Assembly (NCBI RefSeq): GCF_024399335.1
Contig: NZ_CP075339.1
Span: 1,054,001 to 1,118,000 of the forward strand
Direction of reading: 5' to 3'
Length of the DNA: 64,000 bases
DNA from: Leucobacter aridicollis
GTDB lineage: Bacteria > Actinomycetota > Actinomycetes > Actinomycetales > Microbacteriaceae
In this document: one piece after another, positions 8,657 to 16,860 of the stretch
Position numbering within the stretch: position 1 is the first letter of the stretch
Layout of the letters: each line of letters begins with the position of its first letter
Notes under the pieces: model-generated
Seen by the model: the letters and a program-made list of their open reading frames with translations, nothing else
What the model was told of the DNA's origin: nothing
Databases searched by the model: none
Translations under genes and position numbers: made by a program

Positions 8657-10057
8657 GTGGCGAACCGCGGCGCAGGGCACACAGGCCCCACGGAGATTTC
8701 AGGCAGCACCGTCGACGACATCGTCGCGAGCATTCGCGCGCTCATCGACGCCGGATCCCTCGCCCCAGGCGACTCGTTGCCGCCGATGCGCAGTCTCGCC
8801 GATACGCTCCGAGTGAACCGCAACACGGCGTCAGCCGCATATAAAGCGCTCGTGCAGGCTGGGCTCGCAGAGACGCGCGGCCGTGCTGGCACCTTCATCG
8901 TCGACCCCTATGAGGCCTACGAGGAGGAGGGATTCGCGCGCGACACCGTGCTCCGCGACGTTGGCGACGGCAACCCTGATCCAGCGTTCCTTCCCCGCCC
9001 GGAGCTCGTGCGGCTCCCCGCTGCCGCGCCGCGCCTGTACGGCGAGCCGACGATTGATCCTGATCTCGCAGAGTGGGCGACCACGTGGATCGCCGCAGAT
9101 CAACCGCGCCCATTCCGGCTGACTGTCGCCGCCGGAGCTGTCGACGCGATCGAGCGGTTACTCGCCCAGACGCTCACGCCTGGCGACGCGCTCGCAGTTG
9201 AGGATCCCTGCTTCCTGACAAGCATCAGCACGATTCGGCAGAACGGCTACCGCCCGGTGCCAGTCGCGATGGATGCCGACGGGATGCTCCCCGAGAGTTT
9301 GGCTGCGGCCCTCGAATCTGGGGTCCGCGCAGTGATTTGCACCCCGCGCGCCCACAACCCGACTGGCGCGAGTCTCACCGCAGACCGCGCGGCCGCGCTG
9401 CGCGAGGTGCTCGCAGACTACCCGCAGGTGCTCGTTATCGAAGACGATCATTTCTCGCTACTCGCCCGGACCCAGTACGCGAGCATCATCGGTGACGGCC
9501 AGTCGCGGTGGGCGCTCGTCCGCTCCATGTCGAAGGCGCTCGGCCCAGACATGCGCATCGCGCTCGTCGCGAGCGATACCGAGACCGCTGAACGCCTTGC
9601 AGCTCGTATCAGCGGCGGCATCACCTGGGTCAGCCATCTCATCCAGCGGCTCACCGTGGCACTGCTCACCGACCCCGAGACGCAGGCCCTCATTCGCCGC
9701 GCGAGCGATCACTACGCCACGCGGAACGCGGCGTTTGTTGATCGGCTCCGCGTCGTCGGGTTGACGTCGGAGAGCCGTGACGGCCTCAACGTCTGGGTCG
9801 ATGTGCGCGGCGATTCGTCCGCCGTGCTCGTTCAGCTTATGCGTCGCGGCTGGATAGCCCGCGACGGCATGACCTTCGGGCTCGAGCGTGACGGCGAGCA
9901 CTTCCTCAGGCTCACCGTGCACGACCTCGACGGTGAGGAGATGACGAGGCTCGCCGAAGACCTCGCAGCGGCTGCCGCAGCAGTGCCGCAGGCCGCCACA
10001 CACGCCCCCGCAACCGCCTCATTCTTCACACGACCCGAAGGGAAGTTACAGCCATGA
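8657..10057 (+). CDS. MocR-type (GntR-aminotransferase) regulator
   Basis: A 466-residue MocR regulator. The N-terminal winged helix-turn-helix (about residues 15-82, SLPPMRSLADTLRVNRNTASAAYKALVQAGL) is followed by a fold-type I aminotransferase-like domain. K293 in RSMSKALGPD is the predicted PLP lysine; HNPTGASL and VIEDDHFSLL are cofactor-pocket motifs. GTG 8657 is chosen for its GAAGGGAG ribosome binding site; an in-frame ATG at 8600 is possible. The stop overlaps the gabT start (ATGA), so the two are translationally coupled. By context it could sense PLP (PdxR/PtsJ-like) or PLP plus GABA (GabR-like). It is the likely binder of the two 16-bp operators. Confidence 0.88.
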   Translation: MANRGAGHTGPTEISGSTVDDIVASIRALIDAGSLAPGDSLPPMRSLADTLRVNRNTASAAYKALVQAGLAETRGRAGTFIVDPYEAYEEEGFARDTVLRDVGDGNPDPAFLPRPELVRLPAAAPRLYGEPTIDPDLAEWATTWIAADQPRPFRLTVAAGAVDAIERLLAQTLTPGDALAVEDPCFLTSISTIRQNGYRPVPVAMDADGMLPESLAAALESGVRAVICTPRAHNPTGASLTADRAAALREVLADYPQVLVIEDDHFSLLARTQYASIIGDGQSRWALVRSMSKALGPDMRIALVASDTETAERLAARISGGITWVSHLIQRLTVALLTDPETQALIRRASDHYATRNAAFVDRLRVVGLTSESRDGLNVWVDVRGDSSAVLVQLMRRGWIARDGMTFGLERDGEHFLRLTVHDLDGEEMTRLAEDLAAAAAAVPQAATHAPATASFFTRPEGKLQP

Positions 10058-11397
10058 CTCACACAGTCGAAGCTCCCGCCACACTTCAGCGCCCGGAGCT
10101 CGTCACCGAGATTCCCGGCCCGAAGAGCCTCGAGATCCACGATCGCCGACAGGCGGCAGTGCCACGGGGCGTGGGCTGCGCCCTCCCCGTGTACATCGAG
10201 TACGCCGACGGCCCCTGGCTCACCGACGTCGACGGCAATCGCCTGCTCGACCTCGGGTCAGGAATCGGCGTCACGACGCTCGGCCACACGCAGCCGGCCG
10301 TCGTCGCAGCCGCCAAGGAACAGCTTGACCGCGTGAGCCACACGCTCTTCACCGTCACACCGTATGAGAACTACGTGCGTCTCGCCGAGCGTCTCGGGAC
10401 GCACACCCCGGGCAGCCACGCCAAGAAGACGTTCTTCGTGAACTCGGGCGCAGAAGCAGTCGAGAACGCAGTGAAGATCGCGCGGGCCCACACAGGCCGC
10501 CGCGTCGTCGCAGCCCTCGACCACGCGTTCCACGGTCGCACAAACCTCACCATGGCAATGAACCATCGCGCGGCTCCCTACGGCACCGGCTTCGGCCCGT
10601 TCGCGCCAGACATTCAGCGCGTGCCGAACTCGTATCCGTTCCGAGACGGGCTCTCGGGGGCAGCGGCCGCCGCGCGCACGATCGAGTACCTCGAGCAGCG
10701 CATCGGGGTGCAGGATCTCGCCGCGGTCATCGCCGAACCCATCCAGGGCGAGGGCGGATTCATCGTGCCCGCCGAGGGGTACCTCCCCGCGCTGGCGGAG
10801 TGGGCGAGCGCGAACGGCGTCGTGTTCATCGCTGACGAGATCCAGGCAGGCCTCGGACGAACTGGTACCTGGTTCGCGAGCGAGCTCTTTGGGCTCGTTC
10901 CCGACCTCGTGCTCACCGCGAAGGGCATCGCTGACGGGCTGCCGCTCGCCGGCGTCACCGGCCGCGCCGAGATCATGGACGCCGCACACGTCGGCGGTCT
11001 CGGCGGCACCTTCGGCGGCAACCCGGTCTCGATCGCGGCCGCCCACGCGGTGCTCGACATGCTCGAAACGGGGGAGCCGTTCGCGGAAGCCGCTCGGATC
11101 GAGCGCGCGCTCGTCGAGAGCCTGCGCGACCTCGCCTCCCGCTTCTCGGAGATCGGTGACATCCGCGGACACGGCGCGATGATCGCGTTCGAACTCGTTG
11201 AGCCTGGCACCACGACCCCGTTGGCGGGGCTCGCGGGTGAGATCGCTGCCTATGCCGCGAGCCAGGGCGTACTGCTGCTCACGGCGGGCAGCTACAGCAA
11301 CGTGATCCGCTTCCTCCCATCGCTCGCCGTGACGAGCGAGCAGATTGAGTATGCTGTGGAGGTGATCGGCGACGCCCTCGCCCGCCAGCGCGCGTAG
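10054..11397 (+). CDS. gabT: 4-aminobutyrate aminotransferase-like protein
   Basis: A 447-residue class III PLP aminotransferase that would transfer the amino group of GABA (or another omega-amino acid) to 2-oxoglutarate. Visible motifs are NSGAEAVENAVKIAR, DHAFHGRTN and VIAEPIQGEGGFIVP, with FIADEIQAGLGRTG carrying the PLP-binding Asp. K290 in LTAKGIADGLP is the Schiff-base lysine. The length is normal. It overlaps the regulator gene by 4 bp. A perfect 11-bp hairpin follows the stop. The substrate is assigned by family resemblance only. Confidence 0.85.
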   Translation: MTHTVEAPATLQRPELVTEIPGPKSLEIHDRRQAAVPRGVGCALPVYIEYADGPWLTDVDGNRLLDLGSGIGVTTLGHTQPAVVAAAKEQLDRVSHTLFTVTPYENYVRLAERLGTHTPGSHAKKTFFVNSGAEAVENAVKIARAHTGRRVVAALDHAFHGRTNLTMAMNHRAAPYGTGFGPFAPDIQRVPNSYPFRDGLSGAAAAARTIEYLEQRIGVQDLAAVIAEPIQGEGGFIVPAEGYLPALAEWASANGVVFIADEIQAGLGRTGTWFASELFGLVPDLVLTAKGIADGLPLAGVTGRAEIMDAAHVGGLGGTFGGNPVSIAAAHAVLDMLETGEPFAEAARIERALVESLRDLASRFSEIGDIRGHGAMIAFELVEPGTTTPLAGLAGEIAAYAASQGVLLLTAGSYSNVIRFLPSLAVTSEQIEYAVEVIGDALARQRA

Positions 11398-11407
11398 GTG
11401 TTACCCG

Positions 11408-11431
11408 GGGCGCATCCGAACGGATGCGCCC
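11408..11431 (+). terminator. hairpin after gabT
   Basis: GGGCGCATCCG and CGGATGCGCCC form a perfect 11-bp stem around AA. No T-tract follows. The position directly after gabT and before the tRNA suggests a terminator of the T-less kind common in high-GC actinobacteria. Confidence 0.6.
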
Positions 11432-11435
11432 ACCC

Positions 11436-11506
11436 GGTGGGGTGACCGAATGGCTAGGTTGCGGCTCGCAAGGCCGTGCATGCAGGTTCGACTCCTGCCC
11501 CCACCT
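11436..11506 (+). tRNA. tRNA-Cys (GCA) with C33
   Basis: A 71-nt cloverleaf. The acceptor is GGTGGGG with CCCCACC, discriminator U73 follows, and no CCA is encoded. The D arm is ACC/GGT, the anticodon stem GCGGC/GCCGT, and the T arm GCAGG-TTCGACT-CCTGC. The anticodon loop reads TCGCAAG, giving anticodon GCA. With U73 this points to cysteine. Position 33 is C instead of the near-universal U, and 32/38 are U/G instead of the usual C/A. It may be a functional variant, a second divergent copy, or a decaying tRNA. Confidence 0.8.
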
Positions 11507-11645
11507 CTCTGTCCAACCGACAGGCGACCTCCCGGCCGCGAACCCAGATGAGGAGCCCGAACAGCATGCGCCTCAAGACGCTCCACTGCGTGTGGGATGC
11601 GGCGCGCCCGTCGGGAATCCTTCCTGTGCCGTGTGGTGCTGAGTA

Positions 11646-13049
11646 GTGCGCGCGCTCGCCGCAGTCGCGCCGCTATCGGCCGTGATCCTCATGCTGCTTC
11701 TCGGCAGATCCTCGCGTGCCGCCGCGCTCGCCGGGATCGCCGTGCTTGTGCCACTCGTCGCCTTCGTGTTCCCGATCTCAGTCTCCACTGCGCTGCGGTC
11801 CGCAGCTGAATGGGCGCCCGTCGTGACCGAGGTCGTCCTCGTGCTCGCCGGCGGGATCCTCTTCGCCGAGGCGGGGCGCTTCACGGGTAACCAGCAACGC
11901 ATCACCGGCTGGGTGACGAGCTCGCTCGGCACCGGCATCGTTCCGGTCCTTGCGATCGTGCACGGCTTCACGCCGCTCACCGAGTCGCTCACGGGGTACG
12001 GCGTTGGCGCCGCGCTCGCGGTCCCGCTGCTGCTCGGAATCGGGCTGCCGGGAAAGCAGGCGGCGATCGTCGGGCTGCTCGGACTCTGCGCAGTGCCGTG
12101 GGGATCGATGGGGCCTGGCACGCTCATCGCCTCGCACCTGTCAGGGGTCGACTTCGATGCGCTCGGAGTCACGACGGCGCTCTTCAACATCGTCGTGTTC
12201 GTTGCCGTCGGGGTGACGGCGGCGCTGCTCGTATCGGAGCGAGGACGTCGGGTGCCAGCGATCACCGCCGCAATCGGCTCCGCGCTCGCGCTCTCGGCAG
12301 CCGTGCTCGGGGCGAACGTGCTTGTTGGCACCGCGCCGGCCGGAGCGATCGGCGGGCTGACGGTGCTCGCGCTGCACATTGGACTCCGTGCCGCCCGCAG
12401 CAACCGCATCGGCATGTCGCGCGACGTGGCCCGCGCATGTGTGCCCTACGCGATTGTGCTCTGTGGGATGCTCGTTTCAACACTGGTGTTCGCGCTCCTG
12501 CCCGCCGGGGGCGGAGCCGCACAAGCGATCCTGACCTCGCCCGCGCTCTGGCTGTCGGTCTCGACCGGCGCCCTGCTGGCGGTGCACCGCAGCGCGGCGC
12601 GTGGTGCTGTTCGCTCTGCCGCAGCGACATGGCTGCGGGTGGCTCCCGCGACCGTGCTCTTTGTCGTGCTCGGCGCACTCATGGGAGTGAGCGGCATGAC
12701 CGAGGAACTCGCAGGCATTCTCGCGCGTCTGGGGGCAGGCTACCCGTTCTTTCTGCCGCTGTTTGCTTCGCTCATCGGGTTCGTTACGGGGTCGAACTCG
12801 GGCGCGAACGCGCTCGGCGCGGGCGCGCAAACCGACGTCGCTCGGGCGCTTGGACTGGACGTTCCGCTCGCAATCGGCGCGCACAACGCGGCCGCAGCGA
12901 CAGCGATGATGGCGTCGCCAGCGCGCGTCGAACTTGCCGTGAGTCTCGCGCGGGTACCCGAGCAGCGTGGGGCCGTGCAGCGGCTGCTCCTGCTGCAGCT
13001 CGGAGTGATCTCGCTCGCTATTGGATGCCTCAGCTTCGTCCTGCTGTGA
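11646..13049 (+). CDS. lactate permease (LctP)-family transporter
   Basis: A 467-residue, very hydrophobic protein with about 12-14 membrane helices, matching the L-lactate/glycolate permease family. Key stretches are GFTPLTESLTGYGVGAALAVPLLLGIG near residues 110-135 and GFVTGSNSGANALGAGAQTDVA near 378-399, the latter the family's GSNxGAN signature. The start is GTG 11646. It stands alone; the 139 bp between it and the tRNA hold no gene. A bidirectional hairpin follows it. The cargo is probably a 2-hydroxy-monocarboxylate. Confidence 0.75.
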   Translation: MRALAAVAPLSAVILMLLLGRSSRAAALAGIAVLVPLVAFVFPISVSTALRSAAEWAPVVTEVVLVLAGGILFAEAGRFTGNQQRITGWVTSSLGTGIVPVLAIVHGFTPLTESLTGYGVGAALAVPLLLGIGLPGKQAAIVGLLGLCAVPWGSMGPGTLIASHLSGVDFDALGVTTALFNIVVFVAVGVTAALLVSERGRRVPAITAAIGSALALSAAVLGANVLVGTAPAGAIGGLTVLALHIGLRAARSNRIGMSRDVARACVPYAIVLCGMLVSTLVFALLPAGGGAAQAILTSPALWLSVSTGALLAVHRSAARGAVRSAAATWLRVAPATVLFVVLGALMGVSGMTEELAGILARLGAGYPFFLPLFASLIGFVTGSNSGANALGAGAQTDVARALGLDVPLAIGAHNAAAATAMMASPARVELAVSLARVPEQRGAVQRLLLLQLGVISLAIGCLSFVLL

Positions 13050-13069
13050 GTGCGGGGTGTACACGCGGT

Positions 13070-13109
13070 GCGGGCTTGGCGCCTCAGAGCGAGGAAGCGC
13101 CAAGCCCGC
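13070..13109. terminator. bidirectional terminator hairpin
   Basis: GCGGGCTTGGCGC (13070-13082) pairs perfectly with GCGCCAAGCCCGC (13097-13109) around a 14-nt loop. It lies between two convergent genes and can serve both. Confidence 0.7.
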
Positions 13110-13123
13110 TCAGTCAATGCCGG

Positions 13124-13666
13124 TTAGCCTCGCTGGAACGGAACCTCGGGGAAGTCGACAGGAACGTCGAGCGCGATGTTGATGTAGTTCGTGAACAGGT
13201 TGAGACCGACCTGGGCGATCGTCTCGACGATCTGGCTGTCGCTCCAACCGAGGTCGCGAAGGCCGGTGATCTCCTGCGGCTGAACCTTGCCGCGCTTCTC
13301 CACCAGGCTCTGCGCGAACTTCAGCAGCGCCTCAACCTTCGGATCGGCGGCCCGAGCGAGTTGTGCGGTTGCGAGCTCGTCGGCGCTGAGGCCGGCCTGC
13401 GCGCCAAGCGCCGTGTGCGCGGCGAGGCAGTATGCACAGGCATTCGTGTCGGCGACGGCTACAGCGATCTGTTCGGTGAGAGCTGCACCGAGCGCGCCAG
13501 TCGAGAAGGCCCCGAACGACCCCCACATTGACTGCAGCGCAGCTGGGGAGTTCGCTACGGCCCCGAACATATTTGGAACCGTGCCGAAGGCCTTCTCGAT
13601 CTTCGCGAGGTTCGCCTGGGCGGCGGGTGCGGCCTCTGCTGCGGTGAGGACTGGGACATGTGCCAT
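13124..13666 (-). CDS. AhpD-like carboxymuconolactone decarboxylase-family protein
   Basis: A 180-residue all-helical protein of the AhpD/CMD family. The redox pair is in NACAYCLAAHTALG (CxxC, then His), the AhpD-type thiol centre for alkylhydroperoxidase activity. MAHVPVLTAAEA with MWGSFGAFSTGALGAALTEQIAVAVA is characteristic. The start at 13666 has GGAG 9 nt upstream; the long N-terminal extension of the frame lies antisense to the next gene and is rejected. It is divergent from an AraC regulator, a pairing seen for this subfamily, so it is probably induced by that regulator. The substrate is unknown. Confidence 0.85.
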   Translation of the reverse strand: MAHVPVLTAAEAAPAAQANLAKIEKAFGTVPNMFGAVANSPAALQSMWGSFGAFSTGALGAALTEQIAVAVADTNACAYCLAAHTALGAQAGLSADELATAQLARAADPKVEALLKFAQSLVEKRGKVQPQEITGLRDLGWSDSQIVETIAQVGLNLFTNYINIALDVPVDFPEVPFQRG

Positions 13667-13773
13667 GAGATTCTCCTTGTGTGAGTTGCGGCGGTGCGTG
13701 CCGGCTGACACCAGTGTGACGTCAATCTTGGGACGTTTCGCTTCAGATTTGCCCAATAGCTTGCCAGATCGTC

Positions 13774-13779
13774 CATACT
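13774..13779 (+). promoter_or_regulatory. -10 box of the AraC gene
   Basis: CATACT lies 6 nt before ATG 13786, consistent with a leaderless transcript. Confidence 0.4.
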
Positions 13780-13785
13780 TGGCGT

Positions 13786-14634
13786 ATGGAACCAACCGAC
13801 CGCCTCGACGCGCTGCTTCGCCGGTTCGGCGTGCAGGCGCAGCAGTTCTTCGACGGCAACCTCTGTGACAGACGACGGTTCGAGCCGCTGCCCGGGCGCG
13901 GATTCCTCCACATTCTCCGTGCCGGATCAATGGCCGTCGACGACGGCGCCGGGACCGGACGGTGGCTCTCAGAACCGACGCTGCTGTTCTACCCTCGGGC
14001 ACACGACCACACGTTCACCCCGGGTGCCGGCCGGGGCGTCGACCTCGCGTGCGCCACGCTCGCGTTCGAGGGCGGTGCTTCGCACCCGCTCGTCGCGGCG
14101 CTCCCCGACGTCGTGAGCGTTCCGATCCGAGAGGTCGCGGGGCTCGAGGCGACGCTTGACCTGCTCGCATCTGAGATTGATGCAGGCGCCTGCGGACACC
14201 GCCACATCGTAGATCGGCTGTTTGAGATCGTGCTACTCAAGCTCCTGCGGCATGTGCTCGACAGGCCCGGCGAGCACGGCATCAACACAGGAATGATCGG
14301 CGGGCTCGCCGACCCACAGATCGCCCGCGCGCTCGGTGCAATCCATGCCGAGCCAGGGGAGGCATGGACGCTCGAGACACTCGCCCGGGAGGCGGCTATG
14401 TCTCGGAGTGCATTTGCCGCACGGTTTCGCGAACTCGTCGGGGCCACCCCGCACGGGTACCTCACCGAATGGCGAATCACGGTTGGCAAACAACTCCTCG
14501 CGAGACAACTCCCGGTCTCCGAGGTCGCCGCGACACTCGGCTACACAGGGAGCTCCTTTGCCCGGGTGTTCGCTCAGCGCGAGGGGTGCTCACCGCGTGA
14601 CTGGGCTACAGCGAGTACGACGCCCGAAGGTTAG
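13786..14634 (+). CDS. AraC-family regulator with cupin domain
   Basis: A 282-residue regulator. The N-terminal half, with FLHILRAGSMAVD and LLFYPRAHDHTFTP, is a cupin-type ligand domain of the Cupin_6 kind. The C-terminal AraC helix-turn-helix pair spans about residues 185-278: TLETLAREAAMSRSAFAARFRELVGATPHGYLTEWRI, then VSEVAATLGYTGSSFARVFAQREGCSPRDW. It is divergent from the AhpD-like gene, its probable target. Its stop overlaps that of the next, convergent gene. Confidence 0.88.
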   Translation: MEPTDRLDALLRRFGVQAQQFFDGNLCDRRRFEPLPGRGFLHILRAGSMAVDDGAGTGRWLSEPTLLFYPRAHDHTFTPGAGRGVDLACATLAFEGGASHPLVAALPDVVSVPIREVAGLEATLDLLASEIDAGACGHRHIVDRLFEIVLLKLLRHVLDRPGEHGINTGMIGGLADPQIARALGAIHAEPGEAWTLETLAREAAMSRSAFAARFRELVGATPHGYLTEWRITVGKQLLARQLPVSEVAATLGYTGSSFARVFAQREGCSPRDWATASTTPEG

Positions 14635-15017
14635 TTGGGTTGCTGCCCAAACGTCGCCGGGTCCACCGGGCGCTGAGCCCGCGGCAACGTTTCAACGACA
14701 AGGAGGTATGACTCGGTCACAAGGTCGCGAACAAGCTCTTCCTCGAGCGCGCCGCCAGCGCGAAGCGTGATCCAGTGCCGCTTGTTCATGTGGTACCCCG
14801 GGATGACGTCGTCGAATGCCTCGCGCAGCGTTGACGCGTCGGCGGGCGTCGCCTTGACAGTGACAAACGGCTCGCCGGTGGTGTCGGACAGCAGCAGAAA
14901 CATCTTGCCGCGCACCTTGTACACCGTCGAGTCGGGCCCGAACGGTTGCTCGGGGGCTGAGCCGGGAAGCTCGTCTGCGCGCGCGGCGGCCCACTCCTGC
15001 AGTGTTGTTTGGCTCAT
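14631..15017 (-). CDS. MmcQ/YjbR-family protein
   Basis: A 128-residue protein of the YjbR/CyaY-like fold. STVYKVRGKMFLLLSDTTGEPFVTVKATPADASTLREAF, then VIPGYHMNKRHWITLRAGG, are hallmarks (Y.V..KMF; PGYHMNKRHW). The molecular role is unclear; family members have been suggested to bind DNA. The start at 15017 (MSQTT) has GGAG 9 nt upstream and is preferred to the ATG five codons earlier. Confidence 0.85.
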   Translation of the reverse strand: MSQTTLQEWAAARADELPGSAPEQPFGPDSTVYKVRGKMFLLLSDTTGEPFVTVKATPADASTLREAFDDVIPGYHMNKRHWITLRAGGALEEELVRDLVTESYLLVVETLPRAQRPVDPATFGQQPN

Positions 15018-15434
15018 GTGGGCTCCGATCATGGGGCGGGCGTGTGCAAGATGAGCCTAGTGGAGGCCCCGGACGCCGGGCCCGGAGCGTCTCGGAGCCT
15101 ATGCCATGGTGACGCCGTGGGTAGTGCGCCCCAGCCTCAGCCAGTGGCCTTGAGATCTGCGATAGCAATGCCGCCCGCCGCTGGAATCCACATTCCTTCT
15201 CCAGATCGCATGAGTTGCGGCTGACAGCGGCGCGGGCAGCAGGGGGCCGGCTGACTTGGGCGAGGGCGGCAGTGGCTTGGCCGACAGGCAAAGGTGCGGG
15301 TTGCGGCGGTTCGGCAGACTCGGGCGCGGGCGACAGTGGTGCTGGCGGCTCGGGGCACGGGTTGCTGGGGGTGGATGACAGGCGGTGAGCCGGCACTGGG
15401 CGGAAGACCCGGGGCGGCAGACTACAGTTAAAGC
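15018..15434. other. gene-free GC-rich stretch
   Basis: There is no credible coding frame in these 417 bp. It contains one copy of a palindromic repeat at 15154-15212, and then a purine/GC-biased tract of short, imperfect GGC(A/T)G-like repeats up to about 15420. A TACAGT -10 box at 15423-15428 serves the next gene. Confidence 0.5.
15154..15212. repeat. 59-bp palindromic repeat, diverged copy
   Basis: Begins GATCTGC and ends CCAGATCGCATG, with ATGCC at the same internal offset as the two copies near 37.4-37.6 kb and the same total length of 59 bp. The outer arms GATCTG/CAGATC are inverted; an inner GGAAT/ATTCC pair adds a second stem. The interior differs from the other copies. Confidence 0.45.
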
Positions 15435-16847
15435 ATGGCATCGGTAGTGCGTGGTCGGCCCCCTGCATCCTCACGGGAGACGCTAGCGGACGCTGCGAGT
15501 GAGCTGTTCCTTGAACAGGGGTACGACACGACGACCGTTGCCGACATTACGACGCGGGCAGGCGTCAGCCGATCCTCCTTCTTCAACTATTTCGATGGCA
15601 AGGCGGCGACGTTTTGGTACGCGCTCGACGAGCACATTGCCAAGTTCGTCGAGGCGTCTGCGGCGCCAGGGCGCGGTGAAAGCCCGGATCAAGCCGCCGA
15701 GTCCTTGGCCAGCCAGATTGGGGCGTCCCCGCCGCACACGCTCGCTTTGGCAATCGCGAACGCCGACGCAATGGGGGTGCGCGAGGAACTCGGAACCGGG
15801 AGGGCGCTGCGCCAGGCATCGCTCGCAGCCGCGCTCGCCGCAGGCAGCGGAAGCGCACCCGCAAGAGCAATCCCTGCACAGATCGTCGCGGCTGCTCGGG
15901 CTACGGCTGTCTTCGCTGGAATCTGGCAGTGGGCCGAGCGAGGCGCAGGCACGACTGACCTCGAAGCCGAGATCCTGACTGCATTGCGATCCGTCGACCT
16001 CGGCCGCCCTCCCGCTAAGAACGTGCTGCGTGTGGCTGTTGTGGGAAGTGGTGCGATCGGTGCGCGGGTCATCGAGGAGCTCGCGACAGGCAACGTCCCA
16101 GGCGCCGCGCTTGCGGGCGTCGTGACACGGCGGGCTGATGCGCTCACGCAGGCCGTCGGGCAGCTCGCAGCGGGCGTCACTGACTTCGGTGAGGATCTCG
16201 ACGCGGCGATCCGCGCGAGCGACATCGTTGTCGAGTGCGCCGGGATCGCCGCAGCACAGTCGATCGGCTCGCGGGTGATCGCTTCTGGGCGCGACCTGCT
16301 CATCGTCTCGATCGGCGCGCTCGCAGACCCCGCAAGCCGCGAGGCTCTCACTGGCGGGCCCGGGACACTCCGGCTCGCGACGGGGGCGATCGGTGGTCTC
16401 GACCTGCTCGCGGCTGCGGCGCGGCCCGGCGGGATCACTGACGGCATCACGAGCGCAAGCCTCACCTCGACGAAGGACGCTGCCTCGCTCGCGCAGCCGT
16501 GGATGAGCGCCCAGCAGGTGCGAGAACTTGAGAGCGCCACTGAGCCGTTCGTCCTGTTCGAGGGGACCGTTGCGGAAGCCGTCGCGCGCTATCCGGGGTC
16601 CTTGAACGTCGCGTGTGCGCTCGCCCACGCGACCGGGCTCTGGCGTGAGACGCGCGTGCGGCTCATCGCTGATCCTCGTGCCGAGCGCACTACGCACGAG
16701 ATCGCCGCGGCCGGAGCTGCGGGGGAGTACAGGTTCGTGATGACGAACGCGGTCTCCGAAATGAACCCGACTTCGAGCGCGGTCGTCGCCGAGACAGTGC
16801 TGCGCGGGATCGCCGCGATCGCTGGTCCCGGCGCAACGTTCGTGTAG
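15435..16847 (+). CDS. TetR domain fused to aspartate dehydrogenase-like (DUF108) domain
   Basis: A 470-residue single frame with two halves. Residues 1-186 look like a TetR regulator: RETLADAASELFLEQGYDTTTVADITTRAGVSRSSFFNYFDGK is the DNA-binding domain, followed by a helical domain. Residues 197-470 are an aspartate dehydrogenase/NadX-like enzyme. It has the Rossmann motif VVGSGAIGARV, then DIVVECAGIAAA, SIGALAD, TGAIGGLDLLAA and VLFEGTVAEAV. RTTHEI carries a probable catalytic His, and NPTSSAVVAETVL is near the end. I see no internal ribosome binding site at the junction, so a true fusion is likely. A TACAGT box lies 6 nt before the ATG. Such a protein could sense NAD(P) or aspartate while bound to DNA. 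Confidence 0.8.
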   Translation: MASVVRGRPPASSRETLADAASELFLEQGYDTTTVADITTRAGVSRSSFFNYFDGKAATFWYALDEHIAKFVEASAAPGRGESPDQAAESLASQIGASPPHTLALAIANADAMGVREELGTGRALRQASLAAALAAGSGSAPARAIPAQIVAAARATAVFAGIWQWAERGAGTTDLEAEILTALRSVDLGRPPAKNVLRVAVVGSGAIGARVIEELATGNVPGAALAGVVTRRADALTQAVGQLAAGVTDFGEDLDAAIRASDIVVECAGIAAAQSIGSRVIASGRDLLIVSIGALADPASREALTGGPGTLRLATGAIGGLDLLAAAARPGGITDGITSASLTSTKDAASLAQPWMSAQQVRELESATEPFVLFEGTVAEAVARYPGSLNVACALAHATGLWRETRVRLIADPRAERTTHEIAAAGAAGEYRFVMTNAVSEMNPTSSAVVAETVLRGIAAIAGPGATFV

Positions 16848-16860
16848 CGCGCTGGCCCCG

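Noticed and set aside
11436-11506. Reading the tRNA as tRNA-Ala (CGC)
   Set aside because: Putting U at position 33 needs a 9-nt loop and a 4-bp stem. The 5-bp stem with GCA and U73 fits cysteine better.
16018-16030. Internal start splitting the TetR and dehydrogenase halves
   Set aside because: GTG near the junction has no ribosome binding site and no TANNNT box at the right distance.
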